The translations under genes and the position numbers were made by a program. Below, piece after piece: positions 1-9,875 of a stretch of 64,000 bases of DNA. Numbering within the stretch: position 1 is the stretch's first letter; every line of letters starts with the position of its first letter. The DNA comes from Polytrichum commune (lineage: Eukaryota; Streptophyta; Polytrichopsida; Polytrichales; Polytrichaceae), in contig OX485809.1 in NCBI GenBank assembly GCA_950295325.1, positions 37,081,081 through 37,145,080 on the forward strand, given 5' to 3'. Under the pieces are notes generated by a model. It was given only the letters and a program-made list of their open reading frames with translations. It was not told where the DNA came from and ran no database searches.

Positions 1-970
1 CTTTTGAAAACCCCGGGCTCACCATCATAATCCACATTTTTGATAGCCATCTCTTCCTCAAAGTGCTAGCTTAAATATTGGAACCCTGCTCTGATACCAC
101 GTGTCGCAACCCTCGCTAGCTTCCCTTAACTATATTGATCATTTTCATTTCTAGCAAGGGTCACGAGCATTAACCCTTCGCATTCCGCCATGCTAATGGT
201 TAACTCCTCCTACCCCGGACCTTATAGTTCATAAGAGGGGAACCAACCCTCCTACTTTGCTTTCAGAACTCACTCCTTAATCAGTAATCAATTCTTAGAT
301 GTGGACTTCCATCCATGGAAGTCCAATCTTATGTTGATCATCGCGTTGCCGGAGAGCAACACTATAACAACCCGAACCATACTAAGCAACTATGTCCTCA
401 CATTGGGCCAAAGCCCATGAAAGCCGTGCCGTTCGGCCTCAGGTGGGTGAGGCCACACCACCTCACCCATATAAGCCTGGAAGATTTTTGGCAGGGCCCC
501 TACCCCACCGTCAAGAAACCTTTTGTCTCTCTATCAAGAATTGGGGCCGAGTAGACATTTTGCCTTAGCCGTTGGGGCTAGAACCCCCAGTTGCTTCAAG
601 ACACCATAACTTCCTTGTATGATGTCTGATGCTAACAAACAACCACTCCATCGTCATCTACGTTTCACGTAAATGCCAATGGATCCCTCACTTGCCTCAT
701 TCATATAAGTAATGAGGAATTTATGCCTGTTCAAACCTTGGCAGTCCCGGGAGCCACTCCTAGGCCACTGCTGTACCAGGGCGCTGTCCCGGGACAGTGC
801 CCCACTCAAATAGCCATATCTCCTAGCTCACACCTCCGATTAAGGTATTCTTGAGCATTCTAGAATCACCAATCCATAAGCTACACATAGCTCATGGCCT
901 TACCCTTGTGCCTTTTAGTCTCCGTGGGTAGGAGGTGTTTCGGGCACTCATCATGGAGAGGTGCGCAACA
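1..970 (-). mobile_element. Partial Ty1/copia-type LTR retrotransposon: one LTR plus primer binding site, internal part off the left edge
   Basis: On the minus strand the sequence reads LTR, two bases (cg), then TGGTATCAGAGC, the plant initiator-Met tRNA primer binding site used by many Ty1/copia elements. I place the LTR at 102-970: it begins TGTTGCGCAC and ends GGTTGCGACA on the minus strand, giving the expected TG...CA ends and short imperfect terminal inverted repeats. The element's gag-pol part would lie to the left, outside the window. No coding sequence of the element is visible in the first 87 bases. The outer LTR edge (970) is inferred from the TG/CA rule, because the second LTR and the other target duplication are not in the window. 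Confidence 0.6.
88..99 (-). other. Retrotransposon primer binding site (initiator Met tRNA type)
   Basis: The plus strand reads GCTCTGATACCA, whose reverse complement TGGTATCAGAGC matches the 3' end complement of plant initiator tRNA-Met. It lies two bases from the inferred LTR edge at 102, the usual arrangement for copia elements. Confidence 0.75.
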
Positions 971-2037
971 TGGGCACTTCTTATCTCTTGTAATTCGTGT
1001 ACCTTCCTTTGTCTACAATGTTCACTTGGTCTTTGTTGACAATGTATGTTTCCCTCAGTCTATGTGATTGCAAATGTGTTCTTTATGGAAATCAAATTGG
1101 ATTCTAGGGTATAAAAATATTTTGCGAACCTCAATGCTGGCAAATTACAATACAAACTCATTTTATATATGAAACATGTCAATGATATACAAGATGAACT
1201 TTAAAACACTTCAATTGTAATACTACTAGCTCAATGCAATCCCTTCGTTAAACATTAACTACGCCAACAAACATGCCACGTGCATTGGTATGAAATCAAA
1301 AGTTTTGAATTAGAGTTGAGACGCATCGATCATATTAAGATATCAAAGTGAGCACTTTCAATGCAAATGTCATTGTCCACATGTGTCTTGCTTACATGTG
1401 TCATTGGAAAATTGCTCATGTGTTGACTTTGAAGTCCCTAGCAAGACCTAGTAACATCTTTTTCAATAATTTGTGGCAAACAACTTTTCTTAAATGACAT
1501 ATGGTGTAGGTATTGCAGGGTGATAAAAGAAACAAAATTGGGAGAGCTCTCCACACACACATATAAATATAAATATATATCAGTTTTATTTTTATTTATA
1601 TAGAAAATGATTTTTTTCCATATTATATGGGTCCAAGCACAATAAAGTTTACAATAAAGTTGATACTATTTGTGTTGGAAATGTAATTTAGCACTTTGAG
1701 TTACGTAATAGAGTTTTTTTGAATAAAAATTTAATGAACAAAAAATATAGGTATAAGAATAATGATCATAAATATATTTTATTATCTAATATAAATTTAA
1801 CCTACTTCCATCTCATTTTTCATTTTGTTTGTTGTGGTCGATTTAAAAAAAAGTAGACCATATATTGACAATGCTCATGTTGAGATCATAATGATAATTA
1901 CAGTGCATTGTAATGCACCAATTTTCATATTTTAAAGATGTTTTCTTTGCGATATGACAAATAAATGAACTCAAATAATGATTTTTTTCCACTTTTTAAA
2001 ATTGCACTTTTTAATATTGATTTTTTTGTTCATTAAA
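971..2037. other. AT-rich intergenic DNA, no gene seen
   Basis: This is AT-rich sequence with homopolymer and TATA-like runs (for example around 1555-1640). I find no convincing coding frame, RNA gene or repeat. It is the host DNA to the left of element 1. Confidence 0.5.
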
Positions 2038-2045
2038 AGAAGCGA
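2038..2045. repeat. Left 8-bp target site duplication of element 1
   Basis: AGAAGCGA directly precedes the CAGGG terminus and recurs at 20462-20469 directly after the CCCTG terminus. Confidence 0.93.
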
Positions 2046-2125
2046 CAGGGTTGTCTATTGTGTCGTGACGGAGGGTAATCCCGACATAATGTCGTGCCGT
2101 CACGATACGTATCCGTCACGACATT
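2046..2125 (+). repeat. Left terminal inverted repeat and subterminal repeats of element 1
   Basis: The 13-bp TIR CAGGGTTGTCTAT is followed by three copies of a CGTCACGACA-like motif in both orientations (about 2061-2071, 2097-2107, 2112-2122). Such clustered subterminal motifs are the usual binding sites of hAT transposases. That role is inferred here from position. Confidence 0.8.
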
Positions 2126-2280
2126 ATGCCGGATGCTGTCTTTATCCTGACGGACTTGAATTTTACCGATTTTTTTGTGTAATTACATTAACCCATTTCT
2201 GACACGTAGGATTTACAATGTCCACGTGTGATGACATGTCAGCAAAGTAAAGGTAAAGTGGGGAAAAATTTACTAGAGCC

Positions 2281-2412
2281 CGTCCGCCCCCCCGTCCGCC
2301 TCCGTTCCCAACCCCCGTTCGCCCCCGTTCCCCCCCGTCCGCTCCCGTTCACAATCCCCGTTCGCCACCGTTCCCCCCCGTCCGCTCCCGTTCCCAACCC
2401 CGTCCGCTCCAT
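2281..2412. repeat. Left-end array of CGTCCGC / GTTCCC units (element 1 private motif)
   Basis: About 130 bp of alternating CGTCCGC and CGTTCCC units on the plus strand, the same units as the arrays at 5245-5728, 12657-13225 and 19330-20190. It lies about 235 bp inside the left terminus. No obvious gene starts beside it, although TA-rich bases follow at about 2449. Confidence 0.75.
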
Positions 2413-5233
2413 GTGGTACTTTTGGGCCACCCCCTTTCGAGGGAGCCTAAAAGTATCACACAAGCCCTTCGGTGAAGGTGGCCTGCATTTGCAGGCGCCC
2501 AAGCCGAATCCGGATGATAGGTGTATAACGTGAGTAGTTAGATTTTTAAGGGAGATTAAATATGCGTCGTAGTACCTCCGGAGGTTAGGCCTTAGTTTTT
2601 TACTAGTGTGGCTTTAAACTCCACTAACCAATTTCATATCTAGTTCTAACCTTAACCTACAACCTATTCTACGCGCAGACGCACCAGCCTTGAAACCAAG
2701 GCAATCCTAATTTGTGAATTGGGATGGTTCTGATACACCCAACCGGGTGTGACTCATACCACCCTAACTCAACGAACGGAATAACGACAATTTGATGGAC
2801 CATTCAATTCTTCCTATTTATTTATTTAGTTCTATTTAGTTTTCTAAGCGGGGGAACTTGGCCTAAGTCCCACCCTTCACACAAATTCCTTCTTAATTAC
2901 TTACTTTTGTTTGCACGTCCTAACTCACTACATTAACATATTAGGCATCACCCCTTACCTCGGGTCTCTTGCCAACAAGGGTTTACGATTTATTTTGTAT
3001 GTTTTGATTGTTAAATGTGTTTACACTGGATAGACCACGAAATGCAACTCAATGGGACCAGGGTGACGGGCGACCTGTAGGTTCAACCTGTTGCGCAATC
3101 TTCATAAATTGGGGCCATTACTCCCAATCTATGGGGCCAACAACATAATAGTGGATTCGCGGGTCATTAACCCCACCTTTCCACCAACAACATTCAGAGT
3201 GGTCGTGTCGGTGATTAATCCGACTTACCACACACGAAACTTGCTAATAAATGAAGCTACTACCACAAAACATACCAAGGGCCCCGAAAACAATGGAATT
3301 GGGTACTCCCTTGGCGGTCAAGTGGTCAAGCCACTTGACCTTACGAGATAGGTGAGTGGATTTAGAAATGCGTACCTTAGCCGTGCTCCCTCCAATCCTA
3401 AATGGAAGGCTTAAGGTTAGTTAATTTACCTCAATTTTCCTCGGTTGATTTGGGCTTGATGTAGGCCGAGCCGCTACCTCCTTCCTTGCTCCACTTTCCG
3501 AGCGTCGACCTTGCCTCCTTCTTTGTAATTAGTTTGGTAGTAAGCGTACCTTAGTTAACAATTAAAATATAAAGTGTTATTCTGCCCTGTAATTTAATCC
3601 TAAGCATAATATTTATACTTAGTGCACCAAATTATCTTTCCAATGATCTAAAAATCACTCTAATCGGATAAGAAATGCAAAAGTTATGAGGGTTGGAAGT
3701 GTGAGGTCGATTCAACCGACCCTTCCAACCCACCTATCTACCTTCTAACTTCAAAAATTCATAGCACATTCCTTACTACTTGGATCTAGGCTTTCCTGAT
3801 ACCATTGGAAAGCTATGAACAAGCTCTAACGAGAAAAATTATGACATCAGCAGGTTAAGCTAATAGAAATTCAGCGGACTCCTTGTAACACAGCAGTCAA
3901 TCAAGAAGGCTTAAACTATGTATCTCGCCTTCAACAATTCATATCTAATTCAAATCTTAGTCAAATCAAACGTTCTATATGACCCTGGAGAGATATTAAA
4001 AAGATGTATTTGATAAAAATATGTGATTAGAAAGGTAAGCCGAAGTGAACCCAGCAGGTCCTCTGTAATGCAGCAGTCAACCAAAAGTTCTCAAACTATG
4101 TGTCCCATCTTGCACAATTCATATCTAATTCAAATCATGCTCAAATCAAATGTTCTAAGCCATTTTGGAAAGCTACACAAAAGTTCTACTTGGGAAAAAT
4201 ATAATTTCTTGGAATTAAAATTCCTATTGGGCTCGCAGGTCTGATCCAGCAGCCGCTACCCACAAGACCACCCAGTTTTTCTACTCCATCTTTGAAAATC
4301 CATAACTAATTGTCATCTCAACCAAATCACAAATGGGAAACGGCTATGGATAGCTATATGAAATCTCTCTAAGAGAAAAATGATAAGTATCTTGTTCTAG
4401 CTTTTGAACTAAGCCTTCAGGGCATTGGCAGATGAGGTCTATAATGCCTCTACTCAAAACTCTACCATCCAACCTACCTCTACAAAAGAAGGAATAATTT
4501 TGTTGGTGTGTTAATAAACACACAACCTAACTAGGAGAGAGAAAGTAGAGGAGGTTCTCAAGCCTTTCTTTTAGACCATTGAGAATACATGCTAAAGGAT
4601 TTTTTCCTAACTACATTGAAGCAGGGCTTCGCCCAAAAACTAGAGAAAGAGAGAGAGCTACAAGGTGGAAGGAGGGGTTTTTAAACCCTCTCACAAAAGG
4701 GTTGGACCCCTCCTCCACCGGATCCATTTTTCAAACCCTTTCCCGAAATTTTGGCTCGGGGGTTTTCCCGGTTGAGGTTGCCACCCTCTCGCCGAGGTGG
4801 CTCCGACAAAAAACCTTTAGAAATCTTTCTAATTTTTCCGCCATCGAGTTGGCAAGGGGGCAAGTGGGCAAGTATCCCCCTTGCTCTCTTTCTTTTTTGT
4901 CTTCAAAATTCTTCACGCCGATTTTATCTTCTTACGTAAAACACCTCCAATAGTCTTGTGTGCCTCACACTAACTAATAAACTAACACTTGCTTAGCTAG
5001 CATCTACTAACAATTGCTTAATAACTAGCATCTACTAATATTTGCTTAGCTAGTTGTTTTTACTAGCTAGCACATTTTTTCTACTTTGCTATCTTCTAGC
5101 ACTACTTAGTTTCATTTTGACCTTCCTTCTTCTAGGCTAAATGCTAAATGAACTAATTTTCCCTAAATTCCCTATCAATTCTAACTTTTAATGCTAACAT
5201 TCTAACTAAAAGTGATCCCGCAGAGTGGTGGAC
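2413..5233. other. Non-coding interior of element 1, possibly containing decayed LTR-type sequence
   Basis: No coding frame is convincing here. A diverged tandem repeat occupies 3660-4430. The stretch near 2726 (GGTTCTGATAC next to TGTGACTCATACC at 2748) resembles a decayed tRNA primer site beside an LTR, and 4580-4960 has the look of LTR leader sequence, but I could not define ends or a target duplication. A short direct repeat of GCTTAGCTAGCATCTACTAA-like units lies at 4980-5070. Confidence 0.4.
3660..4430. repeat. Diverged tandem repeat, period about 180 bp
   Basis: The landmark CAGCAGTCAA occurs at 3891 and again at 4071, with similar flanking sequence (AATTCATATCTAATTCAAAT, then CAAATCAAA, then a GAAAGCTA-like block). 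More diverged units precede and follow at roughly the same spacing, giving about four units. Confidence 0.6.
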
Positions 5234-5244
5234 CACTCAAAGGG

Positions 5245-5728
5245 TTCACACTCCCCCCCCCCCTGTCCGTCCGCTCCCCCGTCCGCTCCCCCGTCCGCGT
5301 CCGCCCCACCCCCGAGCGCTCCCCCGTCCGCCCCCCCCCGTCCGCCCCCCCCCCCGTCCGTCCGCTCCCCCGTCCGCTCCCCCCCCTCCGTCCGCTTCCC
5401 CGTCCGCCCCCCGTCCGTCCGCTCCCCCGTCCGCCCCCCCCCGTCCGCTCCCCCCCTCTGTCCGCTTCCCCGTCCGCTCCCCCGTCCGCTCCCTTGTCCG
5501 CTCCCCCCCCCTCCGTCCGCCCCCCCGTCCGTCCGCTCCCCCATCCGCTCCTTTGTCCGCTCCCCCCCCCTCCGTCCGCTTCCCCGTCCGCTCCCCCCCG
5601 TCCGCTCCCCCCCGTCCGCTCTCCCCCCGTCCGCTCCCCCCCCCCGTCCGTCCGCTCCCTCGTCCGCTCCCCCCCCCCCTCCGTCCGCTCCCCGTCCGGT
5701 CCCCCCCCCCTTCCGTCCGCTCCCCAGT
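5245..5728. promoter_or_regulatory. CGTCCGC array upstream of the transposase TATA box (element 1)
   Basis: About 480 bp of C-rich sequence on the plus strand is built almost entirely from CGTCCGCTCCCC-like units. It ends 14 bp before a TATAAAT box and so occupies the proximal promoter of the transposase gene. The same motif sits next to the TATA boxes of two other element-1 genes. A promoter role is inferred from this repeated arrangement. Confidence 0.65.
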
Positions 5729-5741
5729 CCGATTCGAATAC

Positions 5742-5748
5742 TATAAAT
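5742..5748 (+). promoter_or_regulatory. TATA box of the element-1 transposase gene
   Basis: TATAAAT lies about 235 bp upstream of the probable start codon. A splice acceptor (TTTATTTGCAG ending at 5964) follows, so the leader probably contains an intron. Confidence 0.6.
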
Positions 5749-5978
5749 TGAGGGTTCAAGGTGCCATTTTTGCCTCCACTGACATAGTGTGTCTCAAGTC
5801 TTTTGAATCTCCTTTGAGGAGTGAGGATTGAATGCGTGAGACCCGAATGCAGAGGATACTTTGTCCAATCTAGTGACTGTGAATTAGGGTTGCCCTTGTG
5901 GCACTCTTGAACAGGACCTAGTATGCGATCAAAGTTACTTGCTCTAACTTGTTTTTATTTGCAGGTTTTGTTGAAGTC

Positions 5979-8900
5979 ATGCCACGCCGAAATGATGCAT
6001 GGGATCATTGGTACGAGGATAAGGGGATGGTTCCCGGTAAATCACAAAGGCAGGTTAAATGTAGGTTTTGCCCGTTCGTCATATCTTACCGAGGAAATAG
6101 AATGTTGGCCCACCTTGGTTATAGACCTCCTGTAGGGGGTGCTTGTGATGTTTCCACATGTAGGATGGTACCCCCGCATATTAGGGTCTTGTTTGAACAT
6201 TGCGGAGGCATTGTGCCCTTACATGTAGGCATTGTAAATGAGGACTCTCCGGTGCCAGATATTGTACCTCTGGAGCCTATTATAGCGGATTCCGTAATTA
6301 GTGAAACAGAGCCTTTGCTTATGTCCCAATCCACTCAACATTCTGATGTTGTGATATATGGCACACCTCCTCGTGAACTACGTCAACTCAACATAACGGA
6401 GGGGTTCAATGTGTCAACAAAACAACTCCTTGATAGAGCATGGGCAACGGCTTTTTATGAAGCTAACATTCCTTTCAACATTGTGAGACATCCTGCATTT
6501 GTTCATGCTGTGCGTGAAACTGCCCGTCATCGAATGCCAGCCTACACACCACCATCGTACAATGCCATCCGTACGAAGTTGTTAACTGATAAAAAGGTTG
6601 ACCTAGATAGGCAAGTGAAGGAGAAGATGGGGAATTCCGTTGAAAAATACGGTGTTACAATATGTTGTGATGGATGGGACAACGTGCAAAACCGACCTCT
6701 CCTAAACGTTCTCCAATGTGGCACAAAGGGAGATGTTTTCTTGGGTACCATTGATACCACGGGAAATCACAAGGATCATGTATACGTTGCTGCTCAAATT
6801 CAACCATTTGTGGAAAAGGTTGGTCGACATAATGTGGTCCAGATTTGCACCGACAATGCCCCAGTTATGGCCTCCGCTGCTCGCGACTTGATTCAAGCAA
6901 ATCCCGATCTATATTTTCAAGGATGTGCTGCGCATTGCCTAGATCTCCTCTTAGAAGATTGGGGGAAGGAGGAATGGGTGAAAAAATTGGTAAAAAAGGC
7001 GCGCCATATTTGTGTTTTTATCAAAAACCATCATGCTTCTCAAGCTATATTCCGGAGGTTGTCACCAAATCTCTCACTCCGCCTACCTGTAGAGACCCGT
7101 TTTGCAACGAACTTCATCATGATAGATCGTCTTCTTCAAGTACGCAATGCTTTGGAAAGAATGGTGGTTGATGAGGATTGGCCTACTCTAATGCGTGATA
7201 TGAGGAGGAGATCTCGCACCTCTTACATGAAGGGCTCTGCTGTGCGAAGCTTTATACGTTCTAATGGATTCTGGAACACGTGCGAAAATTTCTTGTATAT
7301 GGTGATCCCGGTTGTTAAAGCTCTTCGTGTATTTGATGGCAAGGCGCCTGCAATGGGAATGGCTTGGAGGGTCATGCATGATTTACAAACCCATATTCGT
7401 GGATTCAGTAAACCTCCATTTCGCTTAAGCCCTGAGCTTGCTGCAAATGCTATGCTAACGTTTCAAAATAGATGGAGGTTGATGTTGAATGATCTACATT
7501 GGGCTGGAGCGATGTTAAATCCGCTTCTACGTGGTTGGGTCCCACTCCATGAGGATGAGAATTCGAGGACAATCCTAAATCGAGTTCTTCGCAGGCTTGC
7601 TCAAGATGAGGACACTTATGTCCAAATCCTCCACCAGTACCAAGATTTCCTTGAAAATCGAGGGCCTTTTGCTGATTCTACTGACCCGAGCGTGCATGCC
7701 GCACCTCTCCATGAATGGTGGGATGCAATGGGAGGTGGAGCTAAAGCCCTCCAAACAATAGCAAGACGTATCCTTGCACAAGTATGTTCCGCATCCGCAT
7801 GTGAACGCAATTGGAGCATGTACTCATATGTTCACAACAAGAGTCGCAATCGCTTGAAGCATAGTCGTGCCGAGGACCTCGTCTACATATATACCAATAG
7901 TAGGCTCATTCGACATCGGAGGGGCCCAAGACCTGCGCAATGGTACGAATTGAATGAGGTCCATTCTGACGATGACCTTGACGAAGAAGATGACAACGAA
8001 GATGACGTGGATCCAAATGATAGTGCCGGAAATGATGTTGACAACAATGTTGATGACATCGACTTTGATTTGGATGACCTCGATTCCGAGAATCATGATT
8101 CAGAAGATGAGGATGGCAATGGTAGTGATGGAAACCTTGGGGTGTTTGATTTTGATGAACCGGATGTCCCCCAACATAACGACGGAATGCATGACGATCA
8201 TGAGGGGTCTATTGGAGGACCGCCTTTTGAAACTCTCCACATTGGACAAGGGTTTCGCCCTGCCCATAATGTTGCTATGGGGGCAAGTGAGAATGTAGGA
8301 ATTGAAGTAGATTCCTTGCAACCTCGGAGCGATTCTCTTTCTTTTGGTGAAGGTGACAATGTACTACCCGCAAATGAGCCAACGCACGTTCAACAGGATC
8401 CATTTCCAGCCCGAGTACATTCTGAATCCATGGACGCCTCCCTCATATCCAACCATCGTATAGAAGATCAAACACCCAATGTTCCTGAAATACCTACAAC
8501 TCGATTCCGTGCTCTTCAAAGAACTGCATCAACCTCTACGGTGCAAGTGCATGCACAAGGTCAACGTCGTCCTCTCACTCGAAGTATTGCCAATACTTCT
8601 AGATTGGGTGTTTCACGTGCAACTGCGGTGGGTGCTACTTTGGTTGCTATACACAATGTTTCAAGAAATGTTACTACAGAGGCGCCACGTCGTCATTCTG
8701 TTCGTCGACATGTTGTTGAGAACATACCAATTGCAATTCCATCCGCATCAGTTTCACTTCCACACAGTCAATCCAATGGAACATGTGGCCTTGGAGTTGG
8801 AGGCGGAAGTACAACGGGGGATGCTTTTATAGATGGAAGTAGAGATGAAGTGCACTCAAGTCGTGGTACGGGTGGAGGGCGTCAGAGAACTACGAGAGGT

Positions 8901-9176
8901 GTCAAACGTACTAGGAAGAGGTATCAGGGAAGATCGCTTCCGTTTACTGCTGAAGACTACAATGAAGATGAGGGTAGACCACATCTAGATGAAAATGGCA
9001 TACAGGATGCAGAGGGCTCCCGGCCGACCAAGAAGATAATTTTCTCACAACGTGACCGAGAGTTGCATCTTCGGAGCGCGACTCCCCAAACGGATGATGA
9101 TTGCAGCACAGACGAGTCTGAAGAGGACCCAAGATGTGTCGAAGCAAATGATCCCACAGTACGGATTCGAACGTAA
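5979..9176 (+). CDS. hAT-superfamily transposase (BED-type zinc finger, DUF659-like core, hAT C-terminal dimerisation region)
   Basis: This is a 1065-aa protein when started at the ATG at 5979. I prefer this start because the in-frame ATG upstream lies within a polypyrimidine/CAG splice acceptor that ends at 5964. An N-terminal BED-like zinc finger has C28, C31 and H45 plus nearby Cys. The RNase-H-like core carries the expected acidic residues: D231 in CCDGWDN, D292 in CTDNAP and E609 in SACERNWS. A hAT C-terminal dimerisation segment (roughly 580-650, LHEWWDAMGG to KHSRAEDLVYI) follows. The last 400 residues are low complexity: an Asp/Glu-rich block, then Arg-rich stretches. This tail is long for a hAT transposase. 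The protein would cut and paste element 1, acting in the nucleus on the CAGGG termini and subterminal repeats. The frame is intact, so the protein may be active. Confidence 0.9.
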   Translation: MPRRNDAWDHWYEDKGMVPGKSQRQVKCRFCPFVISYRGNRMLAHLGYRPPVGGACDVSTCRMVPPHIRVLFEHCGGIVPLHVGIVNEDSPVPDIVPLEPIIADSVISETEPLLMSQSTQHSDVVIYGTPPRELRQLNITEGFNVSTKQLLDRAWATAFYEANIPFNIVRHPAFVHAVRETARHRMPAYTPPSYNAIRTKLLTDKKVDLDRQVKEKMGNSVEKYGVTICCDGWDNVQNRPLLNVLQCGTKGDVFLGTIDTTGNHKDHVYVAAQIQPFVEKVGRHNVVQICTDNAPVMASAARDLIQANPDLYFQGCAAHCLDLLLEDWGKEEWVKKLVKKARHICVFIKNHHASQAIFRRLSPNLSLRLPVETRFATNFIMIDRLLQVRNALERMVVDEDWPTLMRDMRRRSRTSYMKGSAVRSFIRSNGFWNTCENFLYMVIPVVKALRVFDGKAPAMGMAWRVMHDLQTHIRGFSKPPFRLSPELAANAMLTFQNRWRLMLNDLHWAGAMLNPLLRGWVPLHEDENSRTILNRVLRRLAQDEDTYVQILHQYQDFLENRGPFADSTDPSVHAAPLHEWWDAMGGGAKALQTIARRILAQVCSASACERNWSMYSYVHNKSRNRLKHSRAEDLVYIYTNSRLIRHRRGPRPAQWYELNEVHSDDDLDEEDDNEDDVDPNDSAGNDVDNNVDDIDFDLDDLDSENHDSEDEDGNGSDGNLGVFDFDEPDVPQHNDGMHDDHEGSIGGPPFETLHIGQGFRPAHNVAMGASENVGIEVDSLQPRSDSLSFGEGDNVLPANEPTHVQQDPFPARVHSESMDASLISNHRIEDQTPNVPEIPTTRFRALQRTASTSTVQVHAQGQRRPLTRSIANTSRLGVSRATAVGATLVAIHNVSRNVTTEAPRRHSVRRHVVENIPIAIPSASVSLPHSQSNGTCGLGVGGGSTTGDAFIDGSRDEVHSSRGTGGGRQRTTRGVKRTRKRYQGRSLPFTAEDYNEDEGRPHLDENGIQDAEGSRPTKKIIFSQRDRELHLRSATPQTDDDCSTDESEEDPRCVEANDPTVRIRT

Positions 9177-9875
9177 TGGTTTTGTTCAAATGTGGTATTT
9201 CGGTGCTCCCACGTACTTCCATAATTTATTACTTACGTCAAAATTGATACAAGTTACAACCTTAGGGCCTTCGGTAAGACATTTAGACCACAAAGCAAAC
9301 GTTACCTTCGAAGTTGTAACATTTTATTATAGTAATAAAATTATTTATTGCATGTTTTTTAAAATTTTGAAAATACAATATGGTTGTCAACTTAGCATTG
9401 CAATTAATTTCCAATAACATGTTATGCCTTTATTAATTACTATTTTGTATAATTCTTACTGTGAATGGAGTTTTATGTTTATTTATTGAGCTTCTTAAAG
9501 AATATGCTTTTATAAATATTGCAATCCCCTATTGCTCGATTGTACATGCTTCGTTGGTGACATCCTCTTTTTGAGGACCTTTCTATCCGTTTTATATAAT
9601 TATATCTTTATGTGGTATTCAATATTGACTATGTAGTCAATAGTACTTTTGGTTAGACTATCATATGAATTACTAATATTCAAGTAAGTTTTTAAATGTT
9701 TCAAATAACATTAAAACATGTGGCATCCATATGTTATCTTTTACACGATCTTAGAAATGACAACTTGTCGGTAAATCCTCTTTATATTACATATACTTTG
9801 AACATGAAATATGTTCATTGTGTCCAAAGTCTTCATCCGTTCCTATACAACTTCCTAAACATGGTACAAAAATGC
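9177..9875. other. AT-rich gap between convergent genes in element 1
   Basis: This is the 3' flank shared by the transposase gene (plus) and the RING-type gene (minus). I see no coding frame or repeat; it probably holds both polyadenylation regions. Confidence 0.5.

Noticed and set aside
2726-4970. Nested LTR retrotransposon in the left part of element 1
   Set aside because: A primer-site-like GGTTCTGATAC and LTR-like sequence are present, but I could not find paired ends or a target duplication.
5202-5759. Long Pro/Arg/Ser-rich or Gly/Arg/Asp-rich open frames on both strands
   Set aside because: They are by-products of the CGTCCGC array, which is open in several frames at once. The same applies to frames in 12620-13316 and 19248-20362.
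8100-9157. Minus-strand and alternate frames within the transposase gene
   Set aside because: They are shadows of the transposase coding sequence with no domain of their own.
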